A stretch of 64,000 nucleotides of DNA from PALSA-505 sp036267135 (GTDB lineage: Bacteria; Actinomycetota; Actinomycetes; Streptosporangiales; Streptosporangiaceae). The notes below the pieces were generated by a model. That model was not told where the DNA came from, did not search any database, and was given only the letters and a program-made list of their open reading frames with translations. Below, in pieces: positions 57,461 to 64,000 of the stretch; positions within the stretch are counted from its first letter, which is position 1, and the number at the start of each line of letters is the position of its first letter. The DNA is taken from NCBI GenBank assembly GCA_036267135.1, contig DATAWQ010000057.1, forward strand, positions 10,307-74,306. The letters run 5' to 3'. The translations under genes were made by a program, and so were the position numbers.

Positions 57461-58794
57461 GCCCACTGGACAGGTGGACCGAGGTGGTATGCCTTGAATT
57501 CGGCCTGCCGTCCGGGTCGGCCGACGTCAGGACCATCCTCGACATGGCCAGGGACGTCGCCCACGGGGTGGACCGCCCCGCCGCGCCGCTGACCGCGTAC
57601 CTGCTCGGCCTCGCGGTAGGCCAAGGCCATCCGCTGGAGGCCTCGGCGGCCAAGATCAGCGAGCTCGCCGCCGGCTGGGAGCCCGAATCCGCGTAAGGAC
57701 ACCGCCCGGGTAGACCGGCGGCCGATGAAGGCGAGCAGCGTGCCGAGGGCCACCAGCAGCACGGCCGCGACCGCGCCGAAGGCCACGATGCCGCCGGACG
57801 GCGTCGCGTGGGCACTCGCGGCCGGGGCGGCGGGCGCGGCGGGCGTGTAGACCCGTACCGAGGTGGTGGCGGTCAGTTTCGCGCGCCGGGCCTGGTTGGT
57901 GCCCGCCACGACGGCGTGCGCGGCTATCGGGGCCCGGGCGGCGCCGGCGGCCCGGCTCTCCGGTACCGTGCCGGCGATCGTTATCGTGCCGCTGGAGTCG
58001 CCGGGCAGGTTTCCCTGGCAGCGCATCTCGCGGACCTGGCAGGACCAGCCGCTCAGGGCATCCGTGCCGGTCAGCCTCGTGACGGTGAGCCCGGCCGGGG
58101 CCCGGACGGTGACGGCGGCCGCGTAGGCGGTCATGGCCTTCGCCGCGTTGGACACGGCCACCCGGGCCGTGAAGGCGCGGTCCGTACCCGTCGTCCCGCG
58201 TGGGCCAGCCTGGCCACCCGCGGCGCCCGGGTGCGCGCCGGACACGGTCAGGTCGCTGGATCCCTGGCTCCACTTGGGCGGTGATCCGGCGGGGCCGCAC
58301 CGGCGGCCCATGATCGTGGCGCCGGGCCGCAGGGCGCCGCCCTGCGCGGACGCACAGAGGTGACCGGGCGGGTTCTCGATCGCGCCGGTGGCGCTGGCGA
58401 ACGTCCAGTGCTGGCTGGCGGCGGACCCCGTGCACTGGCCGCTGAAGCTCAGGTAGAGCGAGCCGGCCGCCGGTGAACCCGGCTGGGGGGATCCACCGTT
58501 CTGCAGGCAGTAGCCGTTGCCGTTCATCAGGACGCCGTTGCTGGTGAAGGTCCACTGCTCGCCCTGCAGCGTGGTGCCGCAGGACTCCAGCGTCACCGGG
58601 GAACCGTTGCCCCAGGCCATCCAGCACAGCTGGGGGTGGCCCAGCGGGCTGATCTTGAGCGGGCCGACCGGAGGCCCGCTCGGCTGCGCCCGGGCCGCGG
58701 ACGCACCCATCCCGAGGGCGAGCGCCGTCGCGGCCACCACGGCCAGCACCGCCGCGGCAGCCCTGGCCGCGACGCCGGTCCCCGCGCCGGTCAT
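57280..58794 (-). CDS. Secreted ricin-type lectin membrane protein
   Basis: A 504-residue surface protein with a signal peptide at about 1-35. A ricin B-like trefoil covers about 45-150 with two QW-type motifs (GEQWTF, SQHWTF) and paired cysteines. A beta-sandwich repeat domain spans about 180-315, and an Ala/Pro linker and one transmembrane helix (VAFGAVAAVLLVALGTLLAF) lie near 345-365. The frame then runs 130 residues antisense through the DUF6457 gene and into mobA, which looks like a lost stop. ATG 58794 has GAGGGGGG upstream. Carbohydrate binding at the cell surface is inferred. Confidence 0.78.
   Translation of the reverse strand: MTGAGTGVAARAAAAVLAVVAATALALGMGASAARAQPSGPPVGPLKISPLGHPQLCWMAWGNGSPVTLESCGTTLQGEQWTFTSNGVLMNGNGYCLQNGGSPQPGSPAAGSLYLSFSGQCTGSAASQHWTFASATGAIENPPGHLCASAQGGALRPGATIMGRRCGPAGSPPKWSQGSSDLTVSGAHPGAAGGQAGPRGTTGTDRAFTARVAVSNAAKAMTAYAAAVTVRAPAGLTVTRLTGTDALSGWSCQVREMRCQGNLPGDSSGTITIAGTVPESRAAGAARAPIAAHAVVAGTNQARRAKLTATTSVRVYTPAAPAAPAASAHATPSGGIVAFGAVAAVLLVALGTLLAFIGRRSTRAVSLRGFGLPAGGELADLGRRGLQRMALAYREAEQVRGQRRGGAVHPVGDVPGHVEDGPDVGRPGRQAEFKAYHLGPPVQWAHWGTSVSRSPAGTLDEARAARTSSGVSQSSQGGGPGRSGDGASRVTPSGPSRPRSEPPR
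57457..57696 (+). CDS. DUF6457 domain protein
   Basis: A 79-residue helical protein (WTEVVCLEFGLP, ILDMARDVAHGVDRPAAPLTAYLLGLAVG). Small proteins of this form commonly follow mobA in actinomycetes, so a role in molybdenum-cofactor or molybdoenzyme handling is likely but unproven. GTG 57457 overlaps mobA by four bases. The whole gene lies antisense to the extended tail of the ricin-lectin gene. Confidence 0.82.
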   Translation: MSPLDRWTEVVCLEFGLPSGSADVRTILDMARDVAHGVDRPAAPLTAYLLGLAVGQGHPLEASAAKISELAAGWEPESA

Positions 58795-59006
58795 GGCGCC
58801 CCCCTCACAGTGGGCAATTACATTGAGTGAGTAGAAGGTTACAGATCTTCCTCCACCAGGGAGGGGTTTCGTCCGCGAAGGGCCCACGGTCTATCTATCG
58901 ATGCGGTCTATGGATGTCTGCAATTATTGACATTGGACCTATCGACCCGTCTCTTCCAAGATTGAGAGTGTGCGAACCAGGCCGATCCCGTAGGGGAGTG
59001 ATAGCC

Positions 59007-59543
59007 ATGCTGAGCCCGGCACCCGCTACCGTCACCCTCGCCGACCTTGTGTCCGCGGTCCGCGGCGCGGTACGAGAGGGCGGCGACTGGGAGACGACGT
59101 CGAAGCTCGTCGCCGGGGAGTTGCGTGCGCATCTGCCGGGGCCGGAGATCCTGACCGGGGTCCAGCGCGAGGGCGACGCGGCGGGCTACCTCAGCCACCT
59201 GCTGCACGCCGAGCCGGACGGCTCGTTCTCGATCGTCGCCATGGTCTGGCTGCCCGGCCAGGTCACGCCCATTCACGACCACGTCACCTGGTGTGTGTTC
59301 GGGGTGCTGCAGGGCATCGAGCACGAGGAGCTTTTCACGCTGGCCACCGGCGGGCAGAGCCTGTTGCGGGCCGGCCAGGCGGACAACATGACCGGCGAGG
59401 TGAGCGGGTTCGCCCCGCCGGGCGATATCCACCGGGTCCGCAACGTCGGCGACGGCGTGACGGTGTCGCTGCACATCTACGGCGCCGACATCTCCCGGCT
59501 GGGTTGCAGCATCCGCCGCGAGTACGACCTGCCCATCCGCTAG
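59007..59543 (+). CDS. Cysteine dioxygenase-like cupin
   Basis: A 178-residue single-domain cupin of the cysteine dioxygenase type I family. The iron-binding His pair is in PIHDHVTWCVFGVLQG, and the third His is in DIHRVRNVG. The family oxidises cysteine to cysteine sulfinate, or related thiols such as 3-mercaptopropionate. The substrate cannot be settled from the visible residues. The frame is open from 58827, but ATG 59007 has AGGGGAG upstream and starts the conserved helix. It is followed by a weak terminator hairpin at 59557. Confidence 0.83.
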   Translation: MLSPAPATVTLADLVSAVRGAVREGGDWETTSKLVAGELRAHLPGPEILTGVQREGDAAGYLSHLLHAEPDGSFSIVAMVWLPGQVTPIHDHVTWCVFGVLQGIEHEELFTLATGGQSLLRAGQADNMTGEVSGFAPPGDIHRVRNVGDGVTVSLHIYGADISRLGCSIRREYDLPIR

Positions 59544-59556
59544 CGAGCCGGCGCGC

Positions 59557-59583
59557 TGGCAAAAACACTGCCAAGTAATTTTT
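59557..59583 (+). terminator. Short hairpin with T run after the cysteine dioxygenase gene
   Basis: TGGCA (59557-59561) pairs with TGCCA (59569-59573), five pairs, followed within six bases by a five-T run. It is a plausible but weak intrinsic terminator for the plus-strand gene. Confidence 0.4.
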
Positions 59584-59700
59584 GGTGCAATGTCATCGTA
59601 TCGGCCGCCCCATGCGTCTAACTGGTAGCGGGCATCGACTGCAGGTCGCAGGTGACCGCGCCGCGGCGGGGGCCGGCGCCGAGGCACTGGCGGGCGGCCG

Positions 59701-59748
59701 CGCCGCCGTGGCTGGACCTTAGTGGTTGGAAAGGCCTCCACGGCGGCG
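59701..59748 (-). terminator. Large hairpin after the gltX gene
   Basis: CGCCGCCGTGG (59701-59711) pairs with CCACGGCGGCG (59738-59748) in 11 perfect pairs, with an inner CCTT/AAGG stem. It lies 22 bases past the minus-strand gltX stop, so it most likely ends that transcript. There is no T run. Confidence 0.65.
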
Positions 59749-59770
59749 TTAGCGTACGCCGAGCACGGTG

Positions 59771-61441
59771 TCAGTTCGATTCGAGCACGCCGCGGACGCG
59801 GCGGAGCACCTCATTGGGGCCGAGCACGGCGGCGATGGCCGCCAGATCCGGGCTGCGGCCGGTTCCCGTGAGCAGCACCCTGATCGCCTGGGACGCGTCC
59901 TTGATCGAGCCAGGGTAGGCCGCAGGATCCTGCTTGAAGAGCTTCTGGCTTGGGGCGAAGCCGAGCCGGGCGGCGAGGTCGCGGATCTGGCCGAACCACT
60001 CACCGCCGGGCTCCGGTGGCTGGTAGCCGTCGGCGAACCCGGCCGCCAGTTCCCGCACCAAACCGGGTGGCAGGCCGCCGAACCTGGCGTCCGCCGGGTC
60101 GGTGACCAGGCTGTGGAGCTGCGGGAAGAAGTACCCGTAGCCGGTCCTGAAGTCGGCCCACTTGCGGAGGTCCTTGCGCGGGTGGTCGGTGCCCTCACGC
60201 TCGATGGCCAGGGCGCGCAGCGCCAGGTCCGGCTCGGCGTCAAGCACCTGGGCCAGCTCCGCATCGTTCGGCTGCGCCCAGGCCGCCAGCCGGGCCAGCA
60301 CCTCGGGGGCGGTGAGGGTGGCGATGAAGTCGGCGCTGATGTCGTCCAGCTTGACCAGATCGACCAGCGGTCCCGCCGTTCCGCAGTCCGATAGCCGGAT
60401 CGGGCTGGCCAGCGCCTCGGGCAGCGGGACCTCGGCCAGCCGCCCGTTGGCCAGGCCGCGCAGGTAGTACTGGACTGCCTCGGCGGGGTAGCCCTGCTGG
60501 ATGTAGAAGGTGACGCTCGCCTCCGGGTCCTTGCGCTTGGACAGCTTGCGCCGGCTCGTCCCGTCCTGCTTCATCAGCAGGGCCAGGTGCGCGTATGTGA
60601 TGCGGTCGAAACCGAGCGCGTCGAAGAGCTGGTGGTGCAGCGGCACCGAGGACAGCCACTCCTCGCCCCTGATGACCAGGCTGACCCGCATGAGGTGATC
60701 GTCGACGGCGTGCGCGAAGTGGTAGGTGGGCAGCCGGGGCTGCTGGTCGCTGCTCTTGAGTATCACCGCGTCGTTGCGGTTGTCGTCCTGGACCAGGTCG
60801 CCCCTGATCGCGTCCGTGAACCTGGCCCTCGCCCCGGCAACGCCGGGGGAGCGGAACCTGACCACGTAGGGCTCACCCGCGGCCAGCCGCTCGGCGACAC
60901 GCTCCGCCGGGGCGTCCCGCCAGATCGCCCACCGGCCGTAGTAGCCGGGCAGCGCTCCTGCGGTCCGCTGTTTGCCCGCGATCTCGGCCAGCTCCGCCTT
61001 GGTCGCGAAGCACGGGTACGCGTGGCCCCGGCGCAGCAGCTCACGCACGTAGGTCAGGTAGATTTCCGCGCGCTCGGACTGGACGTAAGGGCCGTAGGCG
61101 CCGTTGCTCCCGTCTTCGTCCGGCACCACGTCGAAGTACGCGAAGGCCTCCGCGAACTGCCCGACCGCGCCCTCGACCAGGCGGGCCTGGTCGGTGTCCT
61201 CGATGCGGAGCAGGTAGGTGCCGCCCGAGTGCCTGGCCACGTCGGCGTCGATCATCACGGTGTACACCCCGCCGATGTGCAAGAAGCCGGTCGGGCTGGG
61301 TGAAAACCGGGTGACCTGGGCTCCGCCGGGCAGACCGCGGGGCGGATAGCGGTCCTCCCAGTGCTGGGGACCCGGCAGGTCCGCGGGGAACCCGGGCAGG
61401 CCCGCAAGGAGTCCGGCGTCGGCGGCGGGCAGGTCTGGCAT
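59771..61441 (-). CDS. gltX: Glutamate--tRNA ligase (class I, extended form)
   Basis: A 556-residue class I synthetase that charges tRNA with glutamate. The first signature is PSPTGFLHIGG near residue 50 (HIGH motif) and the second KLSKRKDPE near 310 (KMSKS motif). An N-terminal tail of about 40 residues and several segments (FSPSPTGF..YTVMIDAD, IQQGYPAEAV) differ from the usual RTALFNWLFAR form. It may therefore be a second, specialised paralogue instead of the main enzyme. It stands alone, with the PadR gene divergent. I looked for a T-box leader and found none. Confidence 0.85.
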   Translation of the reverse strand: MPDLPAADAGLLAGLPGFPADLPGPQHWEDRYPPRGLPGGAQVTRFSPSPTGFLHIGGVYTVMIDADVARHSGGTYLLRIEDTDQARLVEGAVGQFAEAFAYFDVVPDEDGSNGAYGPYVQSERAEIYLTYVRELLRRGHAYPCFATKAELAEIAGKQRTAGALPGYYGRWAIWRDAPAERVAERLAAGEPYVVRFRSPGVAGARARFTDAIRGDLVQDDNRNDAVILKSSDQQPRLPTYHFAHAVDDHLMRVSLVIRGEEWLSSVPLHHQLFDALGFDRITYAHLALLMKQDGTSRRKLSKRKDPEASVTFYIQQGYPAEAVQYYLRGLANGRLAEVPLPEALASPIRLSDCGTAGPLVDLVKLDDISADFIATLTAPEVLARLAAWAQPNDAELAQVLDAEPDLALRALAIEREGTDHPRKDLRKWADFRTGYGYFFPQLHSLVTDPADARFGGLPPGLVRELAAGFADGYQPPEPGGEWFGQIRDLAARLGFAPSQKLFKQDPAAYPGSIKDASQAIRVLLTGTGRSPDLAAIAAVLGPNEVLRRVRGVLESN

Positions 61442-61632
61442 CGCTGGTGGGCTCCCTCGGAATGGTCCTGAGTCTGGCGAGCCTACCGCGCACGGAGCGA
61501 GCCGCTCCGGTGGCCACCGTTCAGTATGAATTGACTCCCGACCTATGTCGATATATCTTTGAGCTACTTAGAAGGTATGAGGCTATCGAAGAACATCTCT
61601 AGATGGCCCTGAAGAAGGAGTGTGCCAAGACA

Positions 61633-62322
61633 ATGCACGAGGAAGACGAATGGCCCCGCAGGGGCGGAGGCCGGCGGGGAGGCCGTCGGCCCGAGCGTGG
61701 CGAGCGCCACGAGCACGAGGGCTGGGGGCCGCCGGTGCGCGGGCCGCAGGCCTGGGGGATGCGGCATGGACCAGGGCCCGCACGGTTCTGGATGGCCGAC
61801 GAGCCGCGGCGGCGGCCCCGGGTGAAGCGCGGGGATGTGCGCGCGGCCGCGCTGGCCTTGCTGGCCGAGGAGCCGAGGAACGGCTATCAGATCATTCAGG
61901 CGATCGCGGACCGCAGCGGCGGGGTGTGGCAGCCGAGCCCCGGCTCGGTCTACCCGGCGCTGCAGCAACTCGAGGACGAGGGCCTGATCCGGGCCGAGGG
62001 CGCGCAGAGCGGACGCAAGGCGTTCACCCTGACCGACGAGGGGCGCGCGTACATGGCCGAACACGCCGACGAGGTGACGGCTCCGTGGGAGGTCGTGGCC
62101 GGCCGTGAGCGCGGCGGCAGTCTGGAGATGCGCTCGCTCATCGGGCAGCTCGCGATGGCCGCCATGCAGGTGACCCACGCGGGTTCGGACGATCAGGTGG
62201 CCGAGGCGCAGCGGATACTGAAGGACACCAGGCGCGGCCTCTACCGGATACTGGCGGCCGACGACGAGGCCGAGACCGGCGAGACCGACAGCGCCAGGGA
62301 CGAACGCCCCAGCGGCGAGTAG
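61633..62322 (+). CDS. PadR family transcriptional regulator
   Basis: A 229-residue protein. A Gly/Arg/His-rich N-terminal 60 residues precede the PadR winged helix at about residues 65-145 (VRAALALLAEEPRNGYQIIQAIADR and PGSVYPALQQLEDEGLI). Helical C-terminal segments follow and an acidic tail ends the protein. ATG 61633 is preferred because GAAGGAG lies 12 bases upstream; ATG 61603 is also in frame. PadR proteins typically repress the adjacent drug exporter, which here is the ABC gene pair 44 bases downstream. An imperfect ATATCTTTG/AGAAGGTAT repeat lies upstream at about 61551-61576. Confidence 0.9.
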   Translation: MHEEDEWPRRGGGRRGGRRPERGERHEHEGWGPPVRGPQAWGMRHGPGPARFWMADEPRRRPRVKRGDVRAAALALLAEEPRNGYQIIQAIADRSGGVWQPSPGSVYPALQQLEDEGLIRAEGAQSGRKAFTLTDEGRAYMAEHADEVTAPWEVVAGRERGGSLEMRSLIGQLAMAAMQVTHAGSDDQVAEAQRILKDTRRGLYRILAADDEAETGETDSARDERPSGE

Positions 62323-62366
62323 CGCCCGGTGACGCTCGAAGGCGAGCAGATAGGGAGGCAGCAGGA

Positions 62367-63413
62367 GTGACGGCAGGCAAGACAGCGGAAGGCCCGGCGA
62401 TCAGGGCGGCGATGAACGGTGGTGAGCGGGTGGCCGAGCCCGCCGTCCGGGTCAGCGGGCTGGTCAAGCGCTACGGCGAGCTGGAGGCCGTGAGCGGTAT
62501 CGACTTCGAGGTGCGGCCGGGGGAGACCTTCGGATTCCTCGGCCCCAACGGGGCCGGCAAGTCCACCACGATCAAAATTCTGTGCACGCTGGCCATGCCC
62601 ACGTCGGGCACGGCCAGCGTGGCGGGCCACGATGTGGTGGCCGAGCGGGACACGGTCCGGCGCAACATCGGCCTGGTCTTCCAGGACACCACGCTGGACA
62701 CCTACCTGACCGGGGCGCAGAACCTGCAGTTCCACGCGGAGCTGTACGCGGTGCCGAAGAAGGCCGTGGCGCCCAGGATGCGCCAGGTGCTGGAGATGGT
62801 CGGCCTGTGGGACCGGCGCGACGGGCTGGTGAGCACCTATTCGGGCGGCATGCAGCGCAGGCTGGAGATCGCCCGCGGCCTGCTGCACGCGCCCAGGGTC
62901 CTCTTCCTGGACGAGCCGACGGTCGGGCTTGACCCGCAGACCCGCTCGTCGATCTGGGAGTACATCAACGAACTGAAGGCCAGGGAGGACATCACGATCT
63001 TCCTGACCACGCACTACATGGACGAGGCCGAGAACTGCGACCGGATCGCGATCATCGACAACGGCAAGATCGTGGCGATCGACACCCCCGAGGCGCTCAA
63101 GGCGAGCGTCGGCCAGGACCGGGTGCAGATCCAGACCGTGGACGACCCGGCCGCGATCGACGCGCTGGCCAGCACGTTCGGCATTGCCGCCGGGCTGCAC
63201 GACGGGGCGGTCACGTTCTCGGTGGAGTCCGGTGAGCACTTCGTGCCGCGGCTGTTCGCCGAGCTCGGCGTGCCGATCCAGTCGGTCAGCGTGTCCCGGC
63301 CTTCACTGGACGACGTGTTCATGTCCTACACGGGCAAGACCATCCGCGACGCGGAAGCCACCGGCACCGACCGCATGCGCACGATGGTCAACGCCTGGCG
63401 AAGGAAGGGGTGA
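62367..63413 (+). CDS. ABC-type drug exporter ATP-binding protein (DrrA-like)
   Basis: A 348-residue ATPase. It has Walker A GPNGAGKST, Q-loop LVFQDTTLD, signature YSGGMQRRLE, Walker B LFLDEPTVGLDPQT and switch His in FLTTHYMDEAE. The C-terminal extension ends in SVSRPSLDDVFMSYTGKTIRD, typical of daunorubicin-type exporters. GTG 62367 has GGGAGG upstream. It is followed after four bases by the permease. PadR control is inferred from position. Confidence 0.93.
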   Translation: MTAGKTAEGPAIRAAMNGGERVAEPAVRVSGLVKRYGELEAVSGIDFEVRPGETFGFLGPNGAGKSTTIKILCTLAMPTSGTASVAGHDVVAERDTVRRNIGLVFQDTTLDTYLTGAQNLQFHAELYAVPKKAVAPRMRQVLEMVGLWDRRDGLVSTYSGGMQRRLEIARGLLHAPRVLFLDEPTVGLDPQTRSSIWEYINELKAREDITIFLTTHYMDEAENCDRIAIIDNGKIVAIDTPEALKASVGQDRVQIQTVDDPAAIDALASTFGIAAGLHDGAVTFSVESGEHFVPRLFAELGVPIQSVSVSRPSLDDVFMSYTGKTIRDAEATGTDRMRTMVNAWRRKG

Positions 63414-63417
63414 GAAC

Positions 63418-64000
63418 ATGGCCACTCAGGTTAGTGAACCGAAGGCGGGCGCCGGCGGACCGGATCTCAGCGAGACCATCCGGGTCCTGGTCCCCGAGCA
63501 CAACCTCCGTCAGGACCTGCGTGCGGCCGGGATCGTGTGGCGCCGGGAACTGATCAGGTTCCGCAGCGACCGGCTCCGCGCGATTACCGGGCTGATCCAG
63601 CCGGTGCTTTTCCTTTTCGTGCTCGGCACCGGGCTGTCCACTCTGGCCAAGCGCGGCTTGCCGCCCGGGGTGGACTTCAAGACGTTCATATATCCCGGCG
63701 TACTGGCTATGTCGGTGCTTTTTACCGCCATCTTCTCGGCCGCGTCGATCGTGTGGGACCGTGAGTTCGGCTTCCTGCGGGAGATGCTTGTCGCCCCGGT
63801 TAGCCGGGCCGCTCTGGTCATCGGAAAATGTCTTGGCGGCGCGACCGTGGCGACCTTCCAGGGGATTGTCATACTCATTCTCGCCTGGCTCGCGCATGTG
63901 CCGTACAACCCGGTGCTGATCATCACTCTGATCGGCGAACTGTTGTTGCTGTCGTTCACGCTGACCGCGTTCGGTGTGATGATGGCGGCGCGGATCAAGC
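63418..64000 (+). CDS. ABC-2 type permease, partial (cut by window end)
   Basis: The frame starts at ATG 63418 and is still open at base 64000, giving the first 194 codons. It reads MATQVSEPKAG at the start, then a helix (ITGLIQPVLFLFVLGTGL), a second (VLAMSVLFTAIFSAASIVW), the conserved REFGFLREMLVAPVSRAALVIGK and a third helix. This is the N-terminal half of a DrrB-like permease paired with the preceding ATPase. The rest lies beyond the window. Confidence 0.92.
   Translation, partial: MATQVSEPKAGAGGPDLSETIRVLVPEHNLRQDLRAAGIVWRRELIRFRSDRLRAITGLIQPVLFLFVLGTGLSTLAKRGLPPGVDFKTFIYPGVLAMSVLFTAIFSAASIVWDREFGFLREMLVAPVSRAALVIGKCLGGATVATFQGIVILILAWLAHVPYNPVLIITLIGELLLLSFTLTAFGVMMAARIK

Noticed and set aside
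58927..58932. TTGACA upstream of the cysteine dioxygenase gene
   Set aside because: No acceptable -10 lies 16-19 bases downstream, so I did not call a promoter.
61442..61600. Possible T-box riboswitch upstream of gltX
   Set aside because: No GGTGGAACCGCG-like T-box sequence, specifier loop or terminator could be found; only a short GGAGC/GCTCC hairpin is present.

Overview
The window is GC-rich throughout, uses GTG and TTG starts freely, and often joins genes by 4-bp ATGA or GTGA overlaps. Its gene content is that of a mycelial or soil actinomycete: a SUF operon with a SufR-type repressor, a type VII (ESX) secretion locus with mycosin and SseB, acVLRF1, DUF1906 and DUF6457 proteins, and DesK-type kinases. 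I place it in the Actinomycetes (Streptosporangiales, Streptomycetales or a relative) but cannot name a genus. There is no rRNA, prophage, insertion sequence or CRISPR array.

Layout. 1-2.8 kb: a TetR regulator and glmS with a small conserved gene ahead of it. 2.9-9.8 kb: the SUF Fe-S assembly operon sufR-sufB-sufD-Rieske-sufC-sufS-sufU-sufT, with a SufR-type operator ahead of sufR. 9.8-23.5 kb: an ESX secretion locus, with lipoprotein, large Gly/Pro-rich substrate-like protein, two WXG100 proteins, eccB and eccD on the minus strand, eccC divergent on plus, then mycP and sseB on minus. 23.6-27.4 kb: a translation-stress cluster with the acVLRF1 peptidyl-tRNA hydrolase, an ABC-F ATPase behind a leader peptide and terminator hairpin (apparent ribosome-mediated attenuation), a small HTH protein and an enoyl-CoA hydratase. 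27.5-35.4 kb: an ABC exporter, a SecA2-like translocase ATPase, a sulfotransferase, a GH15 glucoamylase-like enzyme and a small lipoprotein. 35.5-40.4 kb: an ssuABC-like sulfonate/nitrate importer and a FadD-type acyl-CoA ligase. 40.4-43.5 kb: two membrane proteins. 43.6-47.0 kb: a selenocysteine cassette selA-selB-selC (tRNA-Sec, UCA anticodon). 47.0-51.8 kb: a cold-shock-domain protein, a TPR-LuxR regulator and a secreted DUF1906 protein. 52-55.6 kb: an ABC-2 transporter coupled to a DesK/DesR-type two-component system. 55.8-58.8 kb: moaA, mobA, a DUF6457 protein and a convergent ricin-lectin membrane protein. 59-61.4 kb: a cysteine-dioxygenase-like cupin and a glutamyl-tRNA synthetase. 61.6-64 kb: a PadR regulator and a DrrAB-type exporter, cut by the window end.

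Several parts fit together. SUF supplies Fe-S clusters to proteins such as MoaA. MoaA and MobA (molybdenum cofactor) plus the Sec-decoding cassette suggest a selenocysteine-containing molybdoenzyme such as formate dehydrogenase elsewhere in the genome. The ABC-F gene, its leader and acVLRF1 look like a response to stalled ribosomes. Short in-frame tandem repeats recur in the linkers of many proteins here. The strongest candidate for a little-described system is the ABC-F attenuator with its six-codon, apparently leaderless uORF. The tRNA-Sec gene and several palindromic or tandem regulatory elements are next.
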